From JAQBFJ01 sp032123435 (GTDB lineage: Bacteria; Verrucomicrobiota; Kiritimatiellia; UBA8416; JAQBFJ01): a stretch of 15,279 nt of DNA. Positions 1 to 7,599 of this stretch are shown one piece after another (within the stretch, counting starts at the first letter, position 1; each line of letters begins with the position of its first letter). The notes below the pieces were generated by a model that saw nothing but the letters and a program-made list of their open reading frames with translations, was not told the DNA's origin and ran no database searches. A program made the translations under genes and the position numbers. Where the stretch lies: NCBI GenBank assembly GCA_032123435.1, contig JAQBFJ010000006.1:1-15279 (forward strand), written 5' to 3'.

Positions 1-55
1 TGTGCAGGTAGCCCAGCCATGGCAGAAATTGAGGTTGATGGATAGCGCAGATCAT
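1..55 (-). CDS. WbqC-family protein, N-terminal fragment cut by window edge
   Basis: Only the first 18 codons are inside the window. Read on the minus strand from the ATG at 55, they give MICAIHQPQFLPWLGYLH. This matches the characteristic start of WbqC-like proteins (a hydrophobic strand, then IHQPQ-(Y/F)-LPWLGY). WbqC proteins occur in O-antigen and other surface-glycan clusters; their exact reaction is not well defined. The start lies 21 bp beyond the glycosyltransferase stop at 77 on the same strand, so the two are probably cotranscribed. A weak GGAAA stretch precedes the ATG. The family call rests on a short but distinctive motif; the rest of the protein cannot be seen. Confidence 0.72.
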   Translation of the reverse strand, partial: MICAIHQPQFLPWLGYLH

Positions 56-76
56 AATTTTATTTCCGTTGAGCGG

Positions 77-1216
77 TCATATTTCTCTGTAGAGTTTGGC
101 TAATTGTTCTATCATTGTATTCTGATCGTATTTCGGATAGACGGCATTGGCGGCGTTTGTTCCCATTCTGGCGCGTATCTCGGGATTGTTTATGAGCTCT
201 TCCATGGCATGTGCCAGCGCGACAGGGCTTTCAGAAGGGACGACAACGCCGGTTTGACCGTTATCTATTACGACAGGGATTCCACCCACGGCCGTTCCTA
301 TTACCGGTAAACCCGCTGCCATGGCCTCAATCAATGCCCGACCCATGCCTTCGTTTCGACTGGCCAGAATGAAAGCGTTTCCAGCGGAAAGCGCGGGGCG
401 TACATCCTGAAGGTTCCCGGTCAGTCTGATATATTGTGTGAGACCGAGTCTGTTCACCATAAGTTCAAGCGGCTTTCGTTCATTGCCGTCGCCAATGATC
501 GCAAGGAACGCGGGTTTATCTTTAAAATCTGCTTTACTGAACGCATCCAACAGAATATCGAAACCTTTTATATGAACAAGACGGCCAATGGAAATGAAAA
601 GAAAAGCGTTTTGCGGAATGTCGAATTCGTTACGGAATTCCGTGCCTTTATCCGGATGAATGTCGCGAAATCGCGAGAGCTCGACTCCGCTTGGAATGGT
701 AACGTATTGTCCTGGTATTCCGATATGTTTATTCAGGCAATCTTTTGTTTCCTGATCCGTTAAAGAGACGATACGTTCTGTTTTTCTTGCGAGTATACGT
801 TCTATGAATACGAAAAGTGCCGTAAGAATTCTGCCGAAATAACCGTAAAATATATGGCCATGCGGAGTATGAATTGTTGGGATCCCGCATTTATTGGCGG
901 CAAGTCTGCCCAGAACGCCTGCTTTGGATGTGTGTGTATGCACGAGATCATAATTACCTGTTTTCAGAAGTTTTGTGATTTCATGTAAAGCTATGAGGTC
1001 CTTCAGGGGGGAAGGGGGTCTGACCAGTGAATTTATAGTAAAGGCGGTAATATTCTTTTCTTTCAGTGTATCAGCTATTGAGCCGTCCGGGTCTTGAGTG
1101 ACTCCGTAGGCCAGAGAAGTGGTAAATCCGTATTTGCGTAAAAGGTCAACAGTTACTATTGTATTGCTTGCGGATCCGCCGGGATCAAGTCGTGTAATTA
1201 TGTGGAGTACTTTCAT
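77..1216 (-). CDS. Glycosyltransferase family 4 (GT-B fold)
   Basis: A 379-residue protein of typical GT4 length. It probably moves a sugar from a nucleotide-sugar donor to a lipid-linked or surface glycan at the inner face of the cytoplasmic membrane. The N-terminal acceptor domain begins MKVLHIITRLDPGGSASN, with the glycine-rich loop usual in GT4, and contains HTHTSKAG and HTPHGH (about 93-121). The C-terminal donor domain has the strand ISIGRLVHIKGFD (about 208-220, R212 and K217 in the usual phosphate-contact positions), IGDG (241-244) and the EX7E motif (E289 and E297). The sequence from 125 to 140 is hydrophobic and may sit on the membrane. No good Shine-Dalgarno precedes the ATG, but the start fits the family. 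Its partner downstream is a WbqC-like gene, pointing to polysaccharide assembly. Donor and acceptor cannot be told from sequence. Confidence 0.93.
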   Translation of the reverse strand: MKVLHIITRLDPGGSASNTIVTVDLLRKYGFTTSLAYGVTQDPDGSIADTLKEKNITAFTINSLVRPPSPLKDLIALHEITKLLKTGNYDLVHTHTSKAGVLGRLAANKCGIPTIHTPHGHIFYGYFGRILTALFVFIERILARKTERIVSLTDQETKDCLNKHIGIPGQYVTIPSGVELSRFRDIHPDKGTEFRNEFDIPQNAFLFISIGRLVHIKGFDILLDAFSKADFKDKPAFLAIIGDGNERKPLELMVNRLGLTQYIRLTGNLQDVRPALSAGNAFILASRNEGMGRALIEAMAAGLPVIGTAVGGIPVVIDNGQTGVVVPSESPVALAHAMEELINNPEIRARMGTNAANAVYPKYDQNTMIEQLAKLYREI

Positions 1217-1231
1217 GAGAATGAGGTGTTA

Positions 1232-2737
1232 ATGACAGATTGGCATATTAATCGTTCTGCTCCAGCTGTCGGACTCCTTGTTATTCTTCTTACTTGCTGT
1301 GCTGTATTTGTAAAAGATGCACATGCTGATACCGGTGACAGCAATGTTGTGATGAAATCATACAGTTGCGCGGTACATGTGCATAGTAAAATATCAAGTT
1401 ATGGCCGTTATTCTTTACCCGAGTTGACCGATTTAGCACGTGGATATGGGATAGATGTTATTTTTCTGACAGATAATCGGACGGATACGATTCAATACGG
1501 GCTTCTTCCGTTCAGACACATATTCTGGCTTAACTATTCACGTTCCTCAGTTATTACTGCCGGTGCTCAGGCATATCTTGACATGATCGAGGCGGAGAAC
1601 AGGAGACAGTCAGATGTTCTGTATGTTCCCGGCATTGAAATCTGTCCGCGCTTTTACTGGACGGGCACGGTTTTCAGGAACCCGGTTTGTCATGATCATC
1701 AAAAAAATCTGATTGTCCTGGGCGCAGTGGATGCCGGTACAATAAGCAGGATGCGGGAAGCATGCGGATATATCTGGCCCGACGATGCGGGCTGGATTAT
1801 TGGCAGTCGGCTGATTGTTCTGCTAATGGTTATGGCTATTGTCGGGTATTTATTTTTATCGCCTTTTTTAGCGGGCATGATGTCATGTTCTGTCAGGCAG
1901 ATAAGGCGTTCGATACTTAAAGGTATGATATTACCTGTGTTAACGATCATGGTCGTTTTTAATATCTGTGCCGGTCTTGTATCATCTTTTGATATATATG
2001 GTGCAAAGGATGTCAAGGCATACGGGCAGTCCATGATAGATTTCCTGAATAGTCATAATTTACCGCATTATTGGGCGCATCCGGAAGCAATGGATGACAG
2101 TCAGTTTGAATATTCATTTTGCGGATTCAAGACGAGCTTCAGGGCTCATACGGACCCGCATCCTGAAATTCTGGATATAACCAGCGGTTATACCGGGTTT
2201 GGGGGTGTTTATGAAGACAGGAATGCACTTATTGAGGCTGGCGCCGGATGGGACAGACTGTTGAATGAGTATCTTGCTGGCATGAGAAGTGAGCCGGTAT
2301 GGGCGTTTGGTGAAATGCTGTATCATTACGAAGGGCAGGCGGGAAAGAAGCTGGGTAATGTTCAGACCGTTGTATGGTCTGATGGAAAGCAATCCGCGTC
2401 CATTCTGGAGTCGATCCGAAAGGGTCGGTTTTATGCTCGGAGAAATTATGAGGATCAGGCTTTATCGCTGGATAGGTTTGAATTGATTTCACGAAGTAAT
2501 GGTGCTCCTGAAGTTGTCGCGATTGCGGTGTCTTCCCGTATAGCCGGGGAACCGATCAGGATACAGGTCATCAGTAATGGCAAGGTTATTCGTGACATAT
2601 CGGAAGAAACGCCGGCAGAGGTCGAAATCAAGGATGATGCAGAGCCTTCATTTTGCGGTCCGCGATATTATCGTGTTATTGTCCGGGGTCGATCGTCGCT
2701 TAAATTGGTTAGCAATCCTGTTTTTCGCGATGAGTGA
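1232..2737 (+). CDS. PHP-type phosphoesterase-like protein, exported/membrane-anchored
   Basis: A 501-residue protein from the ATG at 1232 (GAGGTG just upstream). An in-frame GTG at 1202 would extend it but would bury the signal sequence and overlap the divergent gene's start. Residues 10-26 are hydrophobic and end in KDAHA before DTG, a plausible signal-peptidase site near residue 32. PHP-like motifs follow: HVH (49-51), FLTDN (78-82), PGIEI (133-137) and WAHPE (281-285). The end of the protein, with GPRYYRVIVRG and SNPVF, resembles other PHP proteins of this type. Two strongly hydrophobic segments (about 187-216 and 228-253) fall between the two halves of the PHP domain. Some metal-site positions look altered: the usual TDH reads TDN, and the expected ELDYH-like motif near 361 reads EMLYH. 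It may therefore bind metal poorly or act differently. Substrate unknown. Confidence 0.78.
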   Translation: MTDWHINRSAPAVGLLVILLTCCAVFVKDAHADTGDSNVVMKSYSCAVHVHSKISSYGRYSLPELTDLARGYGIDVIFLTDNRTDTIQYGLLPFRHIFWLNYSRSSVITAGAQAYLDMIEAENRRQSDVLYVPGIEICPRFYWTGTVFRNPVCHDHQKNLIVLGAVDAGTISRMREACGYIWPDDAGWIIGSRLIVLLMVMAIVGYLFLSPFLAGMMSCSVRQIRRSILKGMILPVLTIMVVFNICAGLVSSFDIYGAKDVKAYGQSMIDFLNSHNLPHYWAHPEAMDDSQFEYSFCGFKTSFRAHTDPHPEILDITSGYTGFGGVYEDRNALIEAGAGWDRLLNEYLAGMRSEPVWAFGEMLYHYEGQAGKKLGNVQTVVWSDGKQSASILESIRKGRFYARRNYEDQALSLDRFELISRSNGAPEVVAIAVSSRIAGEPIRIQVISNGKVIRDISEETPAEVEIKDDAEPSFCGPRYYRVIVRGRSSLKLVSNPVFRDE

Positions 2738-2870
2738 CCTACTGCTTTCCCGCTGATTTACGCCGGTATGCGCTGACATGTTGGTCATTGTTTCGCCGTT
2801 TTTTCGCAAAAAGCTTGACGAAAACGGTTGCGATTGTTTAATTTCATATCTCGTCTGGGAATATATTGTT

Positions 2871-3548
2871 ATGAATGCTGGAATTATAGTAGCTGCTGGC
2901 AAAAGTGAACGCATGGGCGTGGATGCTGACAAGGCATTCCTGAGTCTTGGCGTGAAGCCTGTTTTGGCCTATTCGCTTATTGCGTTCGAGAAATGTCCGG
3001 ATATAGACATTGTTGTGCTCGTAGTAAGAAAGGATCGGTTAGGCGCTGCTCGCGGTATGGCGCAGATGTTTGGCTGTATGAAGGTAAAGAAAGTCATTGC
3101 CGGTGGCGCTCAGCGTCAGGTTTCTGTTCAGAATGGATTGGCCAGTTTGGGTGATGATGTAAAAGTAGTATCAGTTCATGATGGTGCGAGACCTTGTGTA
3201 ACGGCACATCTGATTTCGGAGACCATTCATTCTGCCAAGCGTTACGGATCCGGTGTTGCCGCCGTAAAGATAACAGACACCATAAAATATGTTAACAGAG
3301 GGGTAGTTATATCACAGACATTAGACCGTTCTAAATTATGGGCGGTTCAAACTCCCCAGAGTTTCAAGAAAGAATTGCTTGTAAAGGCTTTTGCTGTTGT
3401 TAATAAGAAGCGTTTAACTGTTACTGATGAAGCTTCAGCGGTTGAATTAGTTGCAAAAGACGTCCGGCTTGTTCCTGCACCGGTGTCTAACTTGAAAATC
3501 ACGACGGTTGATGATCTTGCTCTTGCTGCAGCCTTGCTAAAACTTTGA
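2871..3548 (+). CDS. ispD: 2-C-methyl-D-erythritol 4-phosphate cytidylyltransferase
   Basis: IspD joins MEP and CTP to make CDP-ME, the third step of the MEP route to isoprenoid precursors, in the cytoplasm. The 225-residue product from the ATG at 2871 has normal family length. It shows the nucleotide-binding start AAGKSERMG (8-16, R14) with K21, then VHDGARP (102-108), the KITDTIK stretch with T137, LDRSKLWAVQTPQSF (151-165, R153), TDEAS (185-189) and NLKITTVDDL (207-216, K208). These correspond to the CTP- and MEP-contact residues known from E. coli IspD. The frame is open back to 2778, but those 31 extra residues match nothing in the family, so the ATG directly before NAGIIVAAG is chosen; its ribosome binding site is weak (GGGA about 10 nt upstream). 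Its TGA overlaps an ATG of the next gene frame. Confidence 0.95.
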   Translation: MNAGIIVAAGKSERMGVDADKAFLSLGVKPVLAYSLIAFEKCPDIDIVVLVVRKDRLGAARGMAQMFGCMKVKKVIAGGAQRQVSVQNGLASLGDDVKVVSVHDGARPCVTAHLISETIHSAKRYGSGVAAVKITDTIKYVNRGVVISQTLDRSKLWAVQTPQSFKKELLVKAFAVVNKKRLTVTDEASAVELVAKDVRLVPAPVSNLKITTVDDLALAAALLKL

Positions 3549-3562
3549 TGGAGTTATCTGTG

Positions 3563-4294
3563 ATGGAGGAAAGAAGATACGCTGTTTTAGGGGATATTCA
3601 CGGCAACTGGGAAGCCCTGAGCGCCGTGCTTAAGGATGCGGCAAATAAAGGTGTTACTTTTTATATCTGCGTGGGTGATGTTGTTGGTTATAATGCGGAT
3701 CCTGCTCGATGCCTGGACAAGATCAGGGAATTGAACTGTGTTGTTGTTCGCGGCAATCATGATCACTATTGTTCTCATGATGAATGTCTGGATGATTTTC
3801 ATCCTCTGGCCGCGAATGTCGTGGATTGGACAAGGCGACAGTTAGATGATGATCAGACAGAATATTTGCGAAATCTGGAGTATTCCAAAATTGTGGCTGG
3901 CCTGAGCATTGTGCATAGCACAATGGATATGCCTGATAAATGGGGGTATGTGTTCGACACATTGGACGCGGAGGCCCATTTTAATTATCAGCCTACAGCG
4001 GTGTGTTTCCATGGGCACACTCATGTGCCGATAGTTTTTGAGAAGGGCGGGCGGGTAAGAAGAAGTGATTGCAGAAAACTTACAATAGAGTTGGGGCAGA
4101 AATATTTTATTAACGTTGGTAGTGTTGGTCAGCCTCGCGACGGGGATCCGCGTGCTTCGTATGTTGTTTACGACATGAAGACAAGGGAAGTTGAATTTCG
4201 ACGTGTTGAATATGACATTGCGAAAGCTCAAGCCAGGATTGAAAAAGTTGGTTTGCCTGGAAGGCTGGCGAAACGACTGGAACTGGGTAAGTAG
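3563..4294 (+). CDS. Calcineurin-like metallophosphoesterase
   Basis: A 243-residue protein of the YfcE/ApaH-like metallophosphatase superfamily, which hydrolyses phosphomonoesters or diesters with two metal ions. All signature blocks are present: GDIHGN (10-15), GDVVGYNADP (38-47), GNHDHY (64-69), a lone H118 and HGHTH (150-154), followed by NVGSVGQPRDGDPRASY (184-200), which is typical of the bacterial single-domain members. The ATG at 3563 is chosen because GGAG lies nine bases upstream; an ATG at 3548 overlapping the ispD stop would add five residues. The tight overlap with ispD suggests cotranscription and translational coupling. The true substrate (a nucleotide, phosphoprotein or cyclic nucleotide) cannot be inferred. 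Confidence 0.9.
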   Translation: MEERRYAVLGDIHGNWEALSAVLKDAANKGVTFYICVGDVVGYNADPARCLDKIRELNCVVVRGNHDHYCSHDECLDDFHPLAANVVDWTRRQLDDDQTEYLRNLEYSKIVAGLSIVHSTMDMPDKWGYVFDTLDAEAHFNYQPTAVCFHGHTHVPIVFEKGGRVRRSDCRKLTIELGQKYFINVGSVGQPRDGDPRASYVVYDMKTREVEFRRVEYDIAKAQARIEKVGLPGRLAKRLELGK

Positions 4295-4364
4295 ACTTGA
4301 TGATGTAGTATATTCTGTATGTTTTTGATTGAAATCAGCAATGGAAACAAGAGGAGGGGTGAAA

Positions 4365-4538
4365 ATGGCGTATGTAATCTCTGATAAATGTACAAAATGC
4401 GGAAAGTGTTCCGAAGTGTGTCCATCCGATGCCATAAGTGAAGGCGACGATAAATATGCAATTGACTCAGATAAGTGTGTTGATTGCGGTCTCTGCATGG
4501 ATGAATGTCCGGTAGAGGCTATTTCGCCTGGCGACTAA
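4365..4538 (+). CDS. Small 2[4Fe-4S] ferredoxin
   Basis: A 57-residue bacterial-type ferredoxin, a soluble low-potential electron carrier. It has two complete CxxCxxCxxxC cluster motifs, with cysteines at 9, 12, 15, 19 and 38, 41, 44, 48. Each is followed by the proline usual in clostridial-type ferredoxins, and the two halves are clearly an internal duplication. The open frame extends upstream to 4329, but a near-perfect AGGAGG at 4352-4357 stands seven bases before the ATG at 4365, which settles the start. It lies 70 bp after the phosphoesterase and 12 bp before secA. The redox partner is not in the window, and the anaerobic flavour of this ferredoxin type is only a hint about lifestyle. 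Confidence 0.95.
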   Translation: MAYVISDKCTKCGKCSEVCPSDAISEGDDKYAIDSDKCVDCGLCMDECPVEAISPGD

Positions 4539-4550
4539 GGCGCCGTGTCC

Positions 4551-7500
4551 ATGCATATATTCCGCAAGATATTCAAAACCAAAACGCAGAGGGACATTCG
4601 TGTTCTGGCGCCGCTTGTTCAGAAGATTAACGCTCTGGACGAGCAATATAAGGCATTGTCTGATTCTGAGCTTCAAGCCAAGACGGATGAGTTCAGGCAG
4701 CGCTTCGCCAATGGTGAAACGGTTGACAGCTTAATGTGCGAGGCGTTTGCCACGGTAAAGAATGCGTGTCGGAGATTGCTTGGCGTCGCTGTTGATGTCT
4801 GCGGTCACGAGATTAAATGGGATATGGTCCCTTTTGACGTCCAATTGATGGGCGGCATTGTACTGCATCAGGGCAAAATTACGGAAATGGCTACAGGTGA
4901 AGGAAAGACGCTCGTAGCTACAATGCCGCTCTACCTCAATGCCCTGACCGGAAAAAATGTTCATCTCGTTACGACGTGTGATTACCTCGCTCGCAGGGAT
5001 GCTCTGTGGATGGGGCATGTTTACAGCTTTTTGGGGCTTACGGTGGGTTGTATTCAGAGCGGCATGACTCATGAGGAGCGCAGCGTAGAATACGGTAAGG
5101 ATATTACCTACGGAATGAACAGCGAGTTCGGTTTTGATTATCTGCGTGATAATGGAATGGCGTATGATCCCGAGAACGTGGTTCAGCGTGGACATAATTA
5201 CGCGATCATAGATGAAGTAGACAGCATCCTTATTGATGAGGCAAGAACCCCTTTGATAATTTCCGGGCCCGTGGCTGTGTCATCACATCAGTATTTTGAG
5301 CTTAAACCAAAGGTGGAAGGTCTTGTCAGGAAACAACGGGTCCTGTGCAATCAGATGATGCAGGAAGTCAAGGAACTCATTGATAAAAATGAAACGGAAA
5401 AAGCGCAATTCAAGATGTATCAGGTATATCACGGCATGCCCAAGCATAAGCAGTTGATGCACATGCTTGAGGAGCCGTCGAACCGCAAATTGCACGAGCA
5501 GGTCGAAAGCGTCATGATGACCGATATGCGAAAAGAACAGGCGCGCTCGCTCAGGGAAGATCTTTATTTCACTATTGACGAACGGGGGCACGAGGCGACG
5601 CTGACAGACGAGGGGTGTCAGACGCTGAATCCGAATGACCCGAACTCGTACGTATTGCCTGACCTTGTCGCCGATATGGCGGAGATTGACACAGATGATT
5701 CTCTTTCAGTTAAGGAGAAACAGAAAAAAAGACAGCAGATTCAGCAGGAGTTCATGGATAAAAGCGAGAGAATCCACAATGTGGATCAGCTTATACGCGC
5801 ATATTGTCTGTTCGAAAAGGATGTTGAGTATGTGGTTCAGGATAACCAGGTGATTATTGTTGATGAGTTTACCGGCCGACTCATGCCAGGCAGGCGTTGG
5901 AGCGATGGACTGCATCAGGCGGTGTCGGCAAAGGAAGGTGTAAAAATAGAAAGGGAAACTCAAACTCTCGCCACTGTTACAATTCAAAATTATTTCAGAA
6001 TGTATGACAAGCTGGCGGGCATGACGGGAACAGCCGAAACGGAAGCATCCGAATTTCATGACATTTACGGGCTTGATGTTATTGTTATACCGACAAACAG
6101 GCCCGTTCGGCGAGTGGATTCAAATGATGTCATATACAAGACGCAGAGAGAAAAATACAAAGCAGTTGTAAATGAAATACTTGATTGTCATAAAAAAGGT
6201 CAGCCGGTGCTGGTGGGTACTGCCAGTGTTGATACGTCTGAATTGATCAGCCGCATGTTGAAAAGGGTGAGCGTGCCGCATAACGTGCTCAACGCCAAGA
6301 ATCATGAACGTGAAGCTGAAATTGTCGCGCGTGCCGGTCAAATGGGATCCGTTACAATTGCCACTAATATGGCCGGGCGTGGTACAGACATCAAGCTGGG
6401 TGAAGACGTTGTATATCTCAAAAGAAATATTATTGAGTCGGATCTGACGCTTGATAATAGGCTTGACGGGATGGTTTTGAGAAAGATGCTGGAAGAGAAA
6501 CCGTGCGGCCTGCATGTAATAGGATCTGAACGGCACGAATCAAGACGGATAGATCGTCAGTTGCGCGGCCGTTGCGCCAGACAGGGCGATCCCGGTTCAT
6601 CACGTTTTTATATATCACTTGAAGATGATCTTATGCGTCTTTTCGGCTCGGATCGAATTGCTAATATTATGAGTAGACTTGGGTTGGAAGAAGGTCAACA
6701 ACTCGAGCATAAGTGGCTGAATCGCTCCATTGAGACTGCTCAACGGCGGGTTGAACAGCAAAATTTCTCGATCAGAAAAAGAACGCTTGAATATGATGAT
6801 GTGATGAATAAACAGCGTGAAATAATTTATGGGTTCAGGGGTAGCGTTGTTAGAAGCGAGAATATCAGGGACCATATTCATGATGTATTCAATGATGTCA
6901 TCATGTCGCGAACAGAGACGATGTTGAATGACGATAGCGAAGATGCGCTTAAGAATCTGGTTGAGTGGGTTCAGGGCTCATTTCCAATAGCGTTTCGAAT
7001 GGAAGATATAAAGGCCAAGGAGTCTGATCCTGAATTAGTTGGAAACGAGATATTTGAACGTGCCAAACGGTCGTATGATTTGAAGATTGAAATGGAGGAT
7101 AGCGACGCCGTGATGTCGATGGAGCGTCATATTATACTGCACACGATAGATACTCAATGGCAGGATTATCTCAGGGGAATGGATGCCTTGAGGCAAGGTG
7201 TAGGGCTTCGCGCGTATGGACAGCGCGATCCGCTGGTCGAGTATAAAAAAGAGGCCTTTATTATGTTCGGCGATTTGATGGATAGTATCAAGGAAGAAAT
7301 AGCTTCGGCAGTTTTCAGGTCATCAACGTCCGTAGAATCATTTCAATCTTTTATTTCGGCTTTGCCACGGACACTTGTGCATGACGATATATCAATTCTT
7401 GGTCCGGGCGGATTGGCTGGTCGTGAAGCCGGTGGTGGTGGTGCCGCAAATGATTTGTCGGGACGTGCAAGAAATGGTGCGGCATCTGGTCCTATTATAC

Positions 7501-7589
7501 CTGTCAAACGTGATGATCCTAAAGTCGGCCGTAACGATCCTTGTCCATGCGGGAGTGGCAAGAAACACAAGAAATGCTGCGGCAGATAG
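4551..7589 (+). CDS. secA: Preprotein translocase ATPase SecA
   Basis: SecA drives secretory proteins through the SecYEG channel using ATP. The 1012-residue product has Walker A MATGEGKT (113-120), the DEAD-like IIDEVDSILIDEARTPLIISG region (Walker B DEVD at 221-224), TNRPVRR, NMAGRGTDI, the ERHESRRIDRQLRGRCARQGDPGSS block, and the scaffold/wing region with LEYDDVMNKQR. A glycine- and alanine-rich linker leads to a C-terminal zinc knuckle CPCGSGKKHKKCC (CxCx8CC) that binds SecB or ribosomes in other bacteria. It is longer than E. coli SecA (901). Extra segments lie in the preprotein cross-linking domain (about 258-338), before the second helicase half (about 360-400) and after GRGTDI. The ATG at 4551 is favoured because AAGG lies ten bases upstream; a GTG at 4545 would add two residues. 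Confidence 0.98.
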   Translation: MHIFRKIFKTKTQRDIRVLAPLVQKINALDEQYKALSDSELQAKTDEFRQRFANGETVDSLMCEAFATVKNACRRLLGVAVDVCGHEIKWDMVPFDVQLMGGIVLHQGKITEMATGEGKTLVATMPLYLNALTGKNVHLVTTCDYLARRDALWMGHVYSFLGLTVGCIQSGMTHEERSVEYGKDITYGMNSEFGFDYLRDNGMAYDPENVVQRGHNYAIIDEVDSILIDEARTPLIISGPVAVSSHQYFELKPKVEGLVRKQRVLCNQMMQEVKELIDKNETEKAQFKMYQVYHGMPKHKQLMHMLEEPSNRKLHEQVESVMMTDMRKEQARSLREDLYFTIDERGHEATLTDEGCQTLNPNDPNSYVLPDLVADMAEIDTDDSLSVKEKQKKRQQIQQEFMDKSERIHNVDQLIRAYCLFEKDVEYVVQDNQVIIVDEFTGRLMPGRRWSDGLHQAVSAKEGVKIERETQTLATVTIQNYFRMYDKLAGMTGTAETEASEFHDIYGLDVIVIPTNRPVRRVDSNDVIYKTQREKYKAVVNEILDCHKKGQPVLVGTASVDTSELISRMLKRVSVPHNVLNAKNHEREAEIVARAGQMGSVTIATNMAGRGTDIKLGEDVVYLKRNIIESDLTLDNRLDGMVLRKMLEEKPCGLHVIGSERHESRRIDRQLRGRCARQGDPGSSRFYISLEDDLMRLFGSDRIANIMSRLGLEEGQQLEHKWLNRSIETAQRRVEQQNFSIRKRTLEYDDVMNKQREIIYGFRGSVVRSENIRDHIHDVFNDVIMSRTETMLNDDSEDALKNLVEWVQGSFPIAFRMEDIKAKESDPELVGNEIFERAKRSYDLKIEMEDSDAVMSMERHIILHTIDTQWQDYLRGMDALRQGVGLRAYGQRDPLVEYKKEAFIMFGDLMDSIKEEIASAVFRSSTSVESFQSFISALPRTLVHDDISILGPGGLAGREAGGGGAANDLSGRARNGAASGPIIPVKRDDPKVGRNDPCPCGSGKKHKKCCGR

Positions 7590-7599
7590 GTGCATGATC

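Noticed and set aside
2797..2827. CCGTTTT...AAAACGG inverted repeat as a terminator after the PHP-like gene
   Set aside because: Only 7 bp with a long loop and no T run after it; it could be chance.
2778..2870. 31-residue N-terminal extension of ispD
   Set aside because: IspD proteins start just before the nucleotide-binding strand NAGIIVAAG; the extension has no conserved content.
3842..4498. 218-residue minus-strand frame opposite the phosphoesterase and ferredoxin
   Set aside because: It spans two convincing plus-strand genes antisense and has biased, family-less composition.
7375..7599. Upstream extension of lnt into secA
   Set aside because: The 75 extra residues overlap the secA C-terminal zinc knuckle in another frame; Lnt begins with its first membrane segment soon after the ATG at 7600.
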